Origin: Delphinus delphis
Taxonomy: Eukaryota > Chordata > Mammalia > Artiodactyla > Delphinidae
DNA length: 64,000 nucleotides
Direction of reading: 5' to 3'
Assembly: GCF_949987515.2 (NCBI RefSeq)
Contig: NC_082702.1
Span: forward strand, 51,119,600-51,183,599
The notes under the pieces were generated by a model, which was given only the letters and a program-made list of their open reading frames with translations, ran no database searches and had not been told where the DNA came from. The position numbers and the translations under genes were made by a program. How positions within the stretch are numbered: position 1 is the stretch's first letter; each line of letters opens with the position of its first letter. This document shows positions 53,843 through 64,000 of this stretch, one piece after another.

Positions 53843-54190
53843 AAAATACTCAACATTTTACTCATAGGTAAGAACACCCAATTTAGAAGTGCTTTTACTT
53901 TAGTTTGTTTTTATTTACTTTTACAACTAGCAAATTCAAAAAAACTTGATTCCATCAATACTGTGAAAAGCATATTGGGTGACCAAGATATATTCTGAAG
54001 CAAAGTATGTTTTGATGACTTAATTTGTAATGCATGTCTATAGGTAGTTGCAGTTTTTATTAATCTTTTAAAAATCTTGTTTACCTCACTTTACTTATAA
54101 GCTCAAATTTATCTCTAGCGTAACTACTTGAAAGTAAGAAAAGAAACACACACACACACACAAACTTTTAGTATATACCTATATTTCATT
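53843..54190. other. AT-rich sequence with a short CA repeat
   Basis: A (CA)n of about 17 bp lies at 54147-54163. Otherwise nothing is recognised. Confidence 0.4.
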
Positions 54191-54194
54191 GCCA

Positions 54195-54272
54195 AAACTT
54201 CAGCACCTGAACCATGCTTTATATAAAATTGGTGCTGAATAAACATTTGTTGAATAAATAAAATAACCCATG
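54195..54272 (+). mobile_element. L2 3' tip
   Basis: 'aattggtgctgaataaacat', 'ttgttgaataaataaaataa'. Confidence 0.65.
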
Positions 54273-54429
54273 AAATTCACTTGTATTCTGTCAAACTTCT
54301 GTCCCTTACAGTTCCATTTTTCTGGTCCTTATAGTTCCATGTCATTGAGGAGTTGTGTATTTCCTGCTAATGTATAAGGGAATGATGCAGGCACATCAGA
54401 CAAGTGTGTTTTATCTTTGCCAAAAGCCT

Positions 54430-54580
54430 GGGGCTGACAGTCCAGAATCAGGAGTCATAGCTCTGCTGTGTGACCTTGGGCAAGTCACTTTCTATCTCTG
54501 AACTACGCTTCCTCATCTGAAAAGTCAGTGGCTGAATTAAATGACCTCTCTGTACCTCCTCCTTTATTCTGCTTCTGGAG
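54430..54580 (+). mobile_element. MIR SINE
   Basis: 'gctctgctgtgtgaccttgg', 'gcaagtcactttctatctct', 'cctcatctgaaaagtcagtg', 'aattaaatgacctctctgta'. Confidence 0.85.
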
Positions 54581-54689
54581 AGCAAGCAGCATGATGGGGA
54601 CTCAGAGTCAGCCTGCATTTTGGGATTTGGGGTGCTGAGGAAGGGTCGGGCAGACGTCTGTGTGAATGATTAGCAGAGCAAATGAGGAC

Positions 54690-54858
54690 AAGCTTCCTAA
54701 CTTCAAGCCTCAGTTATGCTCATCTGTAGAACAGGAATAATCAAGACTGTCTTCAAAGAGTTGTTACAAGGATGAAAGGAGATATTGCACCTCAGGAACT
54801 GAGCATGGGGCCTGGTCCAAACAGAGCATTGGATCAATGGCGCCTATCATTTTGTGTC
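54690..54858 (+). mobile_element. MIR SINE
   Basis: 'cctcagttatgctcatctgt', 'agaacaggaataatcaagac', 'gagttgttacaaggatgaaa', 'actgagcatggggcctggtc'. Confidence 0.75.
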
Positions 54859-54859
54859 T

Positions 54860-55530
54860 CTGCTTCTTTCTTGGCTAGATCCCTCTGTATTGAAGGTAAC
54901 AGTCACAGTTCTTTTCTTTAATCGTCTCCTGGGCTAATTAAGAGCAACCTCCAGGAGGGACAATGCTGATGAAGCCAATAATATGAATTCGGTGTTTTTG
55001 GAACGTGCAGGCAGGTCACTCAGTGCTCACTGGCCCTCTTCCACATGCTGCGGAGATATGGCATTTGATACCAGCCTGGAGATCGCTTCCTTCCTCTCTC
55101 AAAGCTGGTTTTATTGATCTCCTTACTCTAATGGGGGCAGGGGAGGAAGGAGAAACAGGGAAATGTTAGCAAAGAGGAGGTTGGGTCCACTTGAGTTAGT
55201 CTTCACCCACAGAAGCAAAAGCCTAGGAAAGGTTGGGAAAGAGTCCAGGATTAACTTGCGCTCCTGGCGTTTCTTTTTCAATCAGTTCCCAGCAGGTAGC
55301 CATTTTTACTCCTCTATTTATCTTACTTGACCAGAGGTCACATCTGTTTGCAGGGCAAAGATTAGAGAAATGGCAGGTAATTGGCTGATATCGCTAGTAA
55401 TAAATGAGTATGAGCTTCAGGCCTGGCATAATTAAAAATGTATAAACTTGCATTTTATTCCCCCTTAAAAGTTTACAGTCATCCTTTGGAATCCTTCTGG
55501 AAGCAGTGTTCAATTTGTTTTTGAGTCATC
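54860..55530. promoter_or_regulatory. Repeat-free block, possible conserved non-coding element
   Basis: About 670 bp with no recognisable repeat in a repeat-dense neighbourhood. It contains several homeodomain-core strings (gggctaattaagag, ggtaattggctg, gcataattaaaaat), a GATAAG and GGAATCC. The composition resembles conserved non-coding DNA. No promoter elements or exon can be shown. Confidence 0.3.
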
Positions 55531-56095
55531 TTTGCTGTGATAAGAAAAGGGAAGGAAATGGATGATCCAGTAGAAGACACCCCCTCCTCTGCAAAATCAA
55601 ACCCACATCAGGGAGGGCAGCGTGGAAGCTTCTTGGCGTCTCCTAGGCCACCAGGAGGAGGAAGATGTCACCAGTCAACTCGTATCTAGCTCTGCAGTTA
55701 TCAAGCTGTGAGTCAGGGTCCTGCTAACACAAACATCATAGGCCTGGTGCAGGAAGTGGGCAAAACCCACCAAACAAACCTAGGTCAACTTCGAACAGGC
55801 AGTTATCAGTGCCTGGGCCAGCCTGCCATCGGCAATGTGGAACCAGGATTTGCTCCCGTGCTCACAAAGCTCAGCCCAGCTTGGGACTTTTGGTCCATTT
55901 GCCTGCAAGTGCCACCACGGTGTGCTCTTTGGGGGTCTGGACTGTGCCACACTAGGAGACATGCTGTGTGTGGCTGCCTCTTCCCCAATCCGAAGGACTG
56001 TCGTAATTCCAGCAACGGGAAATCTTCTATTTCCAGGGGCAGGCAGGGGTGGGGGAAGGAAGGAGAATGAAGCAGGCACCAGGCACTGTCTTAGC
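55531..56095. other. Unique sequence, no gene supported
   Basis: Frames on both strands (up to 120 codons) overlap each other and lack domains. Confidence 0.35.
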
Positions 56096-56104
56096 TCCTC
56101 TGAA

Positions 56105-56248
56105 TGCACTGCTGTACTCCATCTCTGCAGGGGTGCTGGGAATGGGATTGTTTCTGCATTTTACAGATGAGGAAATCGAGGCCCCTAGAAGTACTGACTT
56201 TAGGTCTTACTTATAAGGGGAGGAGCCCTGCTCTGGCCTCTGCTCAGC
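56105..56248 (-). mobile_element. MIR SINE
   Basis: 'tgcattttacagatgaggaa', 'atcgaggcccctagaagtac', 'ttataaggggaggagccctg'. Confidence 0.65.
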
Positions 56249-57255
56249 CTCCAACCCCTCCTCCCTCACAGCTGTCACATGGGCCAAACGGGCTGAAGAT
56301 GCTATTGGGTTTGCATCTGAGCAATCGGATCAGCTCTCAAGGGTTCACTCTGAAGGGAAGTCTTCCTTCCTACAGAGTTTCCAGAGATGATGACAGTCCT
56401 GGAAATTCCAGGCCTTCCTTTTCCAAGAAATTATATTGGAAGGAGTGTTAAAGTAGCTTCTTCCTGGCGGTGAAAGTACACGGCACCGAAGCGGTTAGCA
56501 ACCATTTTGTTCAACCAGAGTATTTACAAGTAGTAACAGGGTATCTGTTTCCTGTCATCTTCGTCATATATCTTAAGGCAGAGAGATTGGAAGCCCATTA
56601 CGGTCTGATATCTAATCAATACGCCCCGTATTCCTACAGCAGGAAGTAAAAGAATAGGCCCTTGGGAGCCAGAGTTCAAATTACTCTACTGTCGATTCCA
56701 GAGAGCGGCTAATGATAGGCTGAGCTTGGGTGGGGGATGGGCCGGGGGAGACCAGAGTTCAATGGGATGGTTAATTCAAAGATCACATGTGTATTCTCAT
56801 TTGCCTCATTTTAAAATTACGTATTGTCCCTCAGAAGAAGGAAAGACAAGCACGTTAGTGTCCCGGGTCCCGTCCCCCCACCCCCGGCTTCAAAAGCATT
56901 TGCTTTCCTTGCTGCAGTGCTAAACTACATTTCAGACATACACATGGATTACCCATGATTTATCTGTGTTTGGGTCTCAAATTATATATGTGGACATTTT
57001 CCTGTTACACTAAAAGAAGACTAAAGGGAGTTAAACATATTCATTTGTTTATTCAACAGTTATTTAGAGAACATCTGTGTACCGGGTGCCGGTTACCTGC
57101 ATGCACCTTCCAGCAAGTCCTACGTGGTTCTGACCTCACAGAACTCGCCCATTAGCGGGAATGATGTAATTGCCTGATGGGTGTTTAAGTCGGGTTCATG
57201 TGAGTGAAAAGGGAATATGTTGGAGTCACTAAGTTCTCTGTTTATTTTTTCTCTC
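56249..57255. other. Unique sequence, nothing recognised
   Basis: About 1 kb, mixed composition. No confident repeat, exon or RNA gene. Confidence 0.35.
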
Positions 57256-57259
57256 TCCC

Positions 57260-57372
57260 ACCTACTAGCTTTGCAACCCTTCGAAAGTTGCATAAACTCT
57301 CTGGGCTTCAGATCCTCCACTTTACTAGTATTACTAGTAAAACGTAACTAGTAATACTCATCTCTTGGTTAC
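57260..57372 (+). mobile_element. MIR SINE fragment
   Basis: 'tagctttgcaacccttcgaa', 'ctctctgggcttcagatcct', followed by a short repeated 'actagtaat' motif. Confidence 0.5.
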
Positions 57373-57379
57373 TGTTTGG

Positions 57380-58078
57380 TGCATGTTTTCATCTCGGCAC
57401 ACAGCCTATACGGTCGTTCCTCAAGAAGAGGCCTGTTGCTTCTCATTTTCACACAGCCGGAGAGCACTCCCATCCTGTGCTGGCCTGTGTGAGATCCCAG
57501 AAAGGAACCTGGTTATGCTCTGGGTCTCATTCACACCGGCCTCTTCTCCAGGCTGCTCTGTGGCCCGGGCTGGTGCTCTGCACCCCTCTGGCCTGCAGCT
57601 GGTGCCACCTTAGGATCTACCGCTGGGGGTGCTGGAGGCAGACTGCCAGGTGATGAAGGGAGAAGGCGTTTGCTACCTTCTCGGCTTGCTGGCCTTTCAG
57701 GCTCGCTTCACCTTTGGCAATTGTCTTTCCTCCCTACAGCCACGTTGGAGCCAACCAACGGTGGGAGCCCCAGCTCCCACGGTCCCTCCCCTGAGCTAGC
57801 GCTGGGAATCAACCGAGCCTCGGAGGTCTGGGTCTCTGGTCCACCAGGTCTCTTCTCTTCTGTGCTCCTGGATTCTGAGATCCTAATACCTACCCTCTGT
57901 TCCCCGGCCCTAGGCATGGCAGCTGCCTCCTACAGTTATTATTGCCTTGTGACCTCACTGTTTCCATTTTTGCCTTTTAAGTCTTCCAGTGTCTGTGTAA
58001 TCAAGGTGTTGTACTGAATTTTTAGCTGAAACCGTGTGGTGTGTGTTTTCCTGACTGGACCCTGGCTGGTACAAGGGC
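57380..58078 (+). mobile_element. Possible LTR-like ancient repeat
   Basis: The 3' portion 'tgtgtttccct'-type end is visible as 'gtcttccagtgtctgtgtaa', 'ggtgttgtactgaattttta' and 'ttcctgactggaccctggct', which resembles the ends of several mammalian LTRs. The upstream 500 bp could be the rest of it. No viral genes. Family not assigned. Confidence 0.35.
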
Positions 58079-58183
58079 CAGTGCTGGTCATGGCTGTTCA
58101 AAGAAACTCATGGTTTCTCTTATTCAATCCCAGAGCAGCCCGGCTTCTCTTTCCAGAGGACTCAACACAAAAACAACAACAAC

Positions 58184-58186
58184 AAT

Positions 58187-58219
<33 letters not shown>

Positions 58220-58228
58220 CACACACAC
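58184..58228. repeat. (CA)n microsatellite
   Basis: CA run with aaac and atac interruptions. Confidence 0.9.
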
Positions 58229-58540
58229 CAGCAAGATGAATGTTTCAGGCCCTCAATATTCTAACTGTAGGCTCTCAAACTCAGGTTCAAATTAAAGCCA
58301 GACTAGAAACTGCATCTGTTCTGCTGTCTTCCTAGCCCTTTCAACAAAACCAAACTCCTGTTTGGAGTAGTCGACAAAACAAAATTTCTATGCTAAATTG
58401 TGGGCTCTTAGCTCTGCTGACCAAAAATACCTTGTGACATCAGCATATTATAAACATTGTAAATTATAAAAATTTATAAATTATAAAAATTGAAGACTAT
58501 GGATGCTCTTGGACTCAAAAGCATTCCCTCCTGTGTGTGA
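58229..58540. other. Unique sequence, nothing recognised
   Basis: AT-rich toward the end ('aaaatttataaattataaaa'). Confidence 0.35.
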
Positions 58541-58544
58541 GGTG

Positions 58545-59000
58545 TTTTATTATTATTATTATTTTTTTGAAGTATAGTTGCTTTACAATTTTGTGTTAGT
58601 TTCAGGTGTATAGCAAAGTGATTCAGTTATACATATACATATCTATTCTTTTTCAGATTCTTTTCCCTTATAGGTTATTACCAAATATCAAGTATAGTTC
58701 CCTGTGCTATACAGTAGGTCCTTGTTGGTTATCTATTTTATATATAGTAGAGTGTGTATGTTAATCCCAAACTCCTAATTTATCCCTCCCCTGCCCTTTC
58801 CTCTTTGGTAACCTAAGTTTGTTTTCTATGTCTGTGGGTCTGGTTCTGTTTTGTAAATAAGTTCACTGGTATCATTTTTTAGATTCCACATATATGAGAT
58901 ATCATATGATAGCTGTTTTTCTCTGTCTGCCTTACTTCACTTAGTATGATAATCTCTAGGTCCATCCATGTTGCTGCAAATGGCATTATTTCATTCTTTT
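58545..59000 (-). mobile_element. L1 3' end
   Basis: Begins with (att)n and a T-run, then 'gaagtatagttgctttacaa', 'caggtgtatagcaaagtgat', 'cctgtgctatacagtaggtc', 'tagattccacatatatgaga' and 'ccatgttgctgcaaatggca'. 5' truncated at the end of ORF2. Confidence 0.92.
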
Positions 59001-59084
59001 ACAATAGAACAAAACACCTTAATACGTATGACAGAGCCTGGTGCATAGCATGTATTAAAATATGAAACTTCATTTAGCTCTATT

Positions 59085-59205
59085 GAAGCCTCAAGGTGGT
59101 AGGTATTGCATTTCTTTCTTCTAATTCCTTTAATTTAGCCAAGATAGGATTTGAACTGAGAGCTTGTGGGTCTGTGGTCAATGCTTCCTCCACCATGACA
59201 CTCAG
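59085..59205 (-). mobile_element. MIR SINE fragment
   Basis: 'ttagccaagataggatttga', 'actgagagcttgtgggtctg'. Confidence 0.45.
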
Positions 59206-59269
59206 GACGACTGGTGTGACTTGAATGGAATAATCTCTCATTTGAGAGGCAGTGAGTTTATTTCCACAT

Positions 59270-59400
59270 CCCTGCTGCTCCCAGCGGTCACACGCAGCAC
59301 CTTCCCAGGCCATTTGCAATGCCCTCACCTCCCTCTTGGCCTTCCTCTGTTGTGCATTTCCTCTAGAATGCCTTTTCCTTCCCCTGCGCTTAGCCATCCT
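59270..59400 (+). mobile_element. L2 LINE fragment
   Basis: 'ccaggccatttgcaatgccc', 'cctctagaatgccttttcct'. This is upstream L2 3' sequence. Confidence 0.4.
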
Positions 59401-59403
59401 CAT

Positions 59404-59955
59404 CCATCCATTACTCAGCCATAAAAAGAAACGAAATTGAGTTATTTGTAGTGAGGTGGATGGACCTAGAGTCTGTCATACAGAGTGAAGTAAGTCAGAA
59501 AGAGAAAGACAAATACCGTATGCTAACACATATATATGGAATCTAAGGAAAAAAAGATGTCATGAAGAACCTAGGGGTAAGACAGGAATAAAGAAGACAC
59601 AGACCTACTAGAGAATGGACTTGAGGATATGGGGAGGGGAAAGAGTAAGCTGTGACAAAGTGAGAGAGTGGCATGGACATATGTACACTACTAAACGTAG
59701 AACAGATAGCTAGTGGGAAGCAGCCGCATAGCACAGGGAGATCAGCTCGGTGCTCTGTGACCACCTAGAGAGGTGGGATAGGGAGGGTGGGAGGGAGGGA
59801 GACACAAGAGGGAAGAGATATGGGAACATATGTATATGTATAACTGATTCACTTTGTTATAAAACAGAAACGAACACACCATTGTAAAGCAATTATACTC
59901 CAATAAAGATGTAAACATAAGTAAATAAATAACCCCCCCCCCAAAAAAAAGAACT
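59404..59955 (+). mobile_element. Young L1 3' end
   Basis: Begins at the end of ORF2 ('attactcagccataaaaaga') and runs through the 3' UTR to 'ctccaataaagatgtaaaca', followed by a C11 run and A8. Positions 59410-59507 are identical to 52822-52919. Same subfamily as the 51380 copy. I could not find a clear target-site duplication. Confidence 0.92.
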
Positions 59956-59959
59956 GAAG

Positions 59960-60690
59960 GTCGACCTCTCACTGGAATCTTGCAGGCTTTTGACTTTAAG
60001 GTCAATCATACGCTGTCCCGTTTTAATCTCAAACTATTCCAGGTTTATGCATGTGTCTTCCCTACCTTCTTGGATCCCAGTTTCATTAAGCAAAGGGTCT
60101 GTGCTTGGCAATCTCTTTTGTCCTCAAAGAGCTGAGCACAATACCTCTATCTGTTGAGCGTTTCTTTGATCTCATTTATGTGAAAATCTTTTAGAAGTCA
60201 GAACTGGAAAATACAAAATTGGGAAAGGAATCTCCAGAAGAGCTCACTTTTGACTTAACTCTGCAAGCTCCAAATCCCCCTCTTTCCCTCTTTGTTCTGG
60301 CTGCCAGTAAGCTCACAGATAAATTTTGTGTTCCATTCCAAAGTTACCCTGAGTCTAGGTTTTCTGTTAAAATTACATTGCTTCCTTTCCATGCCCCTCC
60401 CACCATTCTCCACTCAACCCATACACCTGCCACTCACTTTATTTCCTGTATTTTGAACTTGTATCTCCATCTTGATTTTATTATTTTATTGTATCTGTGC
60501 TTACTATAAGCCCCAATTATATTTTGGAAATAAGTACAGTATGAGGGGAGACTGTCAAGACCAGGATTGGGCACCTAAAGAGGTAATCTGCACATGCATG
60601 TTAATTCATTTACATACATTTTTGTAGATGAGAACTTTCTATTCTAGATTTGCTTTCTCAGCGTAAAAGAATTATTTTAATAATTTTAAA
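59960..60690. other. Unique sequence, nothing recognised
   Basis: Mixed composition. The 96-codon frame at 60219-60509 shows no domain. Confidence 0.35.
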
Positions 60691-60699
60691 ATAAAGTTC

Positions 60700-60985
60700 A
60701 TTTTTCTAAAATAAAAGCAATTTCTAAATTTCCACTATAAAATATTAGGAAAATATATAAAAAATAAGAAGACAAAAAACATGCTGTATAGTCCTAGCAT
60801 CTAAAGATACCCACAATTAGGACCCACAATATCTTTTTATACTATGATTTTGTATAGCTGGCATGATAGCCATAATGCACACATGAACATTTATCCTGAT
60901 TTTCACTATTAAAACATATATCCCCCCCTATATTATAAAAGGTTCACAATTTATAATTAAATTATTAGTTGTCAGAAAAACACTG
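60700..60985 (-). mobile_element. Old L1M-like fragment
   Basis: 'ctataaaatattaggaaaat', 'cctagcatctaaagataccc', 'ttttgtatagctggcatgat' and 'tgaacatttatcctgatttt' track the reversed 3' part of old L1M families. Confidence 0.5.
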
Positions 60986-62701
60986 GAATAAAAAATAACT
61001 CCAGATTTCTATTTCTGACCAATGTTAAATAACAAAGACCGATTTATCTTCTCACTTTAAACAAGAAGAAATAAATTATATCTATATAATTATAGTTATA
61101 TATTCAATAGTTTTTAGACATTTGACAACAGACACCAGAGGACTATGATTCCTGAAAAAGGCAAACAAGTAAACTATGATTTTAACAACTTACTGCCCAG
61201 CGTCAGTTAACCAGGACAGAGCACAGAGACTGAAAACCTAAACATACCCAACTCAGTCTGAGTTGAGGAGACACAAGTCAGAGTTCAGAAAAGCCAAGGC
61301 AACAAAAATTTGTGGGACAAAGTAAGATGGCAAGAGAGATGCAAGAGAAAGAGCCTGGGAAATCTACATGGGGATGCCCCTTGATTCTTTGGCTGAGAAT
61401 TAACTTGTTCATGAGTGAGAGGAAATGACCTATGAGAGTAGTAGACAGAAAAGTTCCTAGAGCTCACACAACAAGAATAGTTTGTCTTCCCACCAGCCTT
61501 TGAGAAAAGATCTTGAAAAAACACAGGGTATTAGCTAGAATCCTCAGAGGGCTATTACCTTAGTAGTTGGGCTAAATTAAATTCTGATCAGCATAACAAA
61601 GCTTAAAAGTTAGCCTCAAAAGGATTCAACTAATTCTAAATAACTTAACTGGGAGTCACAAATACAAGAAAATCCAGCAATCAACAATATATTAAAAATA
61701 CCCTACATTAAGTCAAACATTTTCAGACATACAAAAAATCAGGAAAATATGACCAAATATCAGGAGAGAAATCAATCAGTTGGATCAGAACCAGAAATAA
61801 CAGTTATTATAATTATAAGACAATTATAAACATATCCCATATGTTCAAGCAGGTAAAGGAAAATATGAGAATGATGGATAGAGAAATGAAATATATAATT
61901 TAAAAACCCAAAGGGAACATGTAGACATGAAAAATATAATATCTGAAGTGAAAAATACATTAAATGAGATTAACAGATTAGACACTGCAGAATCAAAAAT
62001 TAACAACCTTGCAGATATAGCAATAGAAAGTAAACAAAATGAAGGCAAGTGAGGAAAGATACAGAAAAATGAGCAAAGGATTAGCAACCTCTAGTAAAAT
62101 GTAAAGCATTCTAACATTCAAGTAACTGGATTCCAAGAAGGAGGTGGAGGAGACAGAAAAATATTTGATAAAACAATGTTTGAAAAATTTACAAATTCAA
62201 TGAAAACTATAAGCCCACAGATCCAAGAAACTCAACAAACCACAGCAGAATAAACCCAAAGAAAACCCCACCAAAGTACATCAAAATCAAACTGCTGAAA
62301 CACAGAGATAAAAAGAAAATCTTAAAAGCATCCAGAGAAATATTACAAATTTTGTACAGAAGAACAAAGAGTAAAATTACAGAAGACTCCTTGTTGAAAA
62401 TTATGTAAAATAAAATGGTAGGAGATAATTTTAATTTAAACAGATTAATGAAGAGTGCTGGAAATAGTAAATATATAAGTAAATATAAGTTTTCCCCCTC
62501 ATTTTAAAAACTCTTTCAAAAGAATTTACCACTTAAGCAAAATAACAATTTATTGTGGGATTTAGTAGATCTATAAAAGTAAAATATATGACACAAATAT
62601 CATAAAAGTTAGGAAAAGGGAAGTAGATGTATACTGTTGTAAGGGTCTTCTACTATACATGAAGTGGTATAATATTTGAAGGTAGGCTGTAATAAGTTTT
62701 A

Positions 62702-62742
62702 TATATCTATATCTCTCTCTATAGATATAGATATAGATATCT
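62702..62742. repeat. (TATC/ATAGAT)n microsatellite
   Basis: Tract of tatc, tctc and atagat units forming a near palindrome inside the L1 linker. Confidence 0.85.
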
Positions 62743-63027
62743 CACACTGGAATAAGGAATAACCCCAGATTTCCATTTAAAGAGAGACAAAGAGGTAGAA
62801 CAATAAGCCATAATGGAGATAAAATAAAAATTTAAATTACTCATTTTGTTCAAAAGAAGGCAGGAAAAGAAGAAAAAAAAAAGAATGGACAGAAGGATTA
62901 AATATAAAACAAATAGCAAGATGATAGAAAACTCAACCACATCCATAATTACATTAAGTGTAAATGGTCTAAAGACTTCAGTTAAAGTCAGATATCATCA
63001 CATTGCATAAAAAAAGCAAAACCCAAT

Positions 63028-63422
63028 GTATTAGTCAGGGTTCTTTAGAGAAGCAGAACCAACAGGATGAGAGATTTACTTTAAGGAATTGGTTCATGCA
63101 ATTGTGGAGCTAGGAAGTCCAAAATGTTCAGGGCAGGCCGACAGCTGGAGACACCAGGAAGAAATGATTTTGCAATCCTGGGTCTGAAGGCAATCTGGAG
63201 GCAGAATTACTTCTTCCCTGGGGGACTTCAGTCTCTTAAGGCCTTCAACTGACTGGATGAGGTTCACCCACACTTGGTAGGTTAATCTGCTTTAATTGAA
63301 GTCTACTGATTTAAATGTTAACCTCATCTAAAAATTACCTTCACAACAACAACTAGACCGGTGTTTGACCAAACAATTGGTACCATAGCCTAGCAAAGTT
63401 GACACATACAATTAACCATCAC
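63028..63422 (+). mobile_element. Solo LTR inserted in the old L1
   Basis: About 395 bp starting tgtattagtcagggttcttt and ending 'attaaccatcaca', so TG…CA termini. Internal landmarks: 'gagaagcagaaccaacagga', 'ttggttcatgcaattgtgga', 'ctggatgaggttcacccaca', 'aaatgttaacctcatctaaa', 'caaagttgacacatacaatt'. Flanking pentamers cccaa and ctcaa (4 of 5 equal) suit the 5-bp duplication of ERVL/MaLR-type LTRs. No internal genes are present. Confidence 0.75.
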
Positions 63423-64000
63423 ACTCAATTATGTGCTCTAAACCCACTCTAAACATAAAAACAGAGACAGTTTAAAGTAAAAATATGATAAAAGATATAC
63501 CAAGCAAACACTAGTCAAAAGAATGCTGGAGAGAGAAAACACTAGTCAAAAGAATATCAGAAAAAGTAGACTTGAGTAAAAGGAATATTACCAAGGATAA
63601 AGAAGGATATTTCTTATAGTCAAGGGGTCAATTCATCAAGAGGACATAGCAATCCTAATAGAGAGCTTCAAATTACGTGAAGCAAAATATGATAGACCTG
63701 AAATGACGAACTGACAAGCCCACAATTATATCTGGAGACTTCAAGGCTCCTCTCTCAGTAAATGACAGAACAAGTTGACAGAAAATCAGTAAGAATGCAG
63801 AAGACTCAAACAACACTATCAACCAATTTGACCTACTTGACATTTATAGAATACTCTATCCATTAACAGTATAATACACATTCTTTTTCAGTGCACACTG
63901 AATATTCACCAAGATAAATTATATTCTGGGCCATAAAACAGGATTCAGTGAATTTAACACCATTGAAATCATGTAAAATATGTTCTTTGACTATAATGGA
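63423..64000 (+). pseudogene. L1 ORF2 endonuclease-region remnant
   Basis: DNA landmarks of the ORF2 endonuclease domain, seen as 'ggggtcaattcatcaagagg', 'acaattatatctggagactt' (the region of the conserved …GDFN… motif) and 'attctgggccataaaacagg'. The frame is broken by stops and indels. The sequence continues beyond the window. Confidence 0.75.

Larger units (their letters stand above)
61010..64000 (+). mobile_element. Old L1 (L1M-type), 5' region through ORF2 start, runs off the window
   Basis: Order of landmarks: 5' UTR-like 'aaacatatcccatatgttca' (61827); an ORF1 region with 'atatctgaagtgaaaaatac', 'caagaaactcaacaaaccac' and 'atcaaactgctgaaacacag'; a linker with 'gtatactgttgtaagggtct'; then ORF2 from 'attacattaagtgtaaatgg'. 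An LTR interrupts it at 63028-63422. The left boundary is uncertain. All frames contain stops. Confidence 0.8.

Noticed and set aside
63028..63422. A complete endogenous retrovirus
   Set aside because: Only a solo LTR is visible. L1 sequence resumes directly after it, so there is no internal region. The same applies to the LTRs at 23705 and 39345.

Overview
This is mammalian genomic DNA with no protein-coding gene that I can recognise. It is a mosaic of transposon copies of very different ages separated by unique sequence. The organism is most likely a cetacean. Seven copies of the tRNA-derived CHR SINE family (diagnostic heads and tails, five with clear target-site duplications) place it in the whale/hippo/ruminant clade. 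The ruminant markers I would expect (BovB, Bov-tA) are absent. L1 copies share 3' ends familiar from cetartiodactyl genomes. Hippopotamus cannot be excluded by eye. Family names below come from recalled consensus sequences, not from a database search.

Layout. 1-6.4 kb: an L1 3' end, L2 fragments (one split by a CHR SINE), a long unique stretch and a full-length long-form CHR SINE. 6.4-18 kb: old MIR, hAT-type and L2 fragments, a purine-rich tract, an L1 inserted in an L2, and a compound CA repeat. 18-24.9 kb: a CHR SINE inside a MIR, an AT-rich palindromic minisatellite with higher-order structure, a Tigger-type DNA transposon with a transposase remnant, an L2, a CHR SINE, a MaLR-type LTR, a palindromic MITE and an L1 3' end. 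25-35 kb: sparser, with a CpG-retaining repeat-free block (30.5-30.8 kb) and a homeodomain-motif-rich block (34.3-34.6 kb). 35-43 kb: a twin-primed L1, several MIRs, a MIR split by an LTR and another split by a hAT MITE. 43-48 kb: CHR SINEs and a three-level nest (Tigger, then L1, then SINE). 49.4-60 kb: L1 3' ends, a dense same-strand MIR cluster, a 1.95-kb L1 with a broken ORF2 inserted in a MIR, a repeat-poor stretch, then two L1 3' ends in opposite orientation. 60.7-64 kb: an old L1 running off the window, itself split by a solo LTR.

No genes act together here. The window reads as intergenic or intronic DNA whose main content is a datable insertion history, plus a few unique blocks that may be regulatory. 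Every long reading frame I examined is either inside a repeat or without recognisable protein features. I found no convincing new biological system. The most informative structures are the nested insertions, the twin-primed L1, the AT-rich higher-order repeat and the CpG-retaining block.
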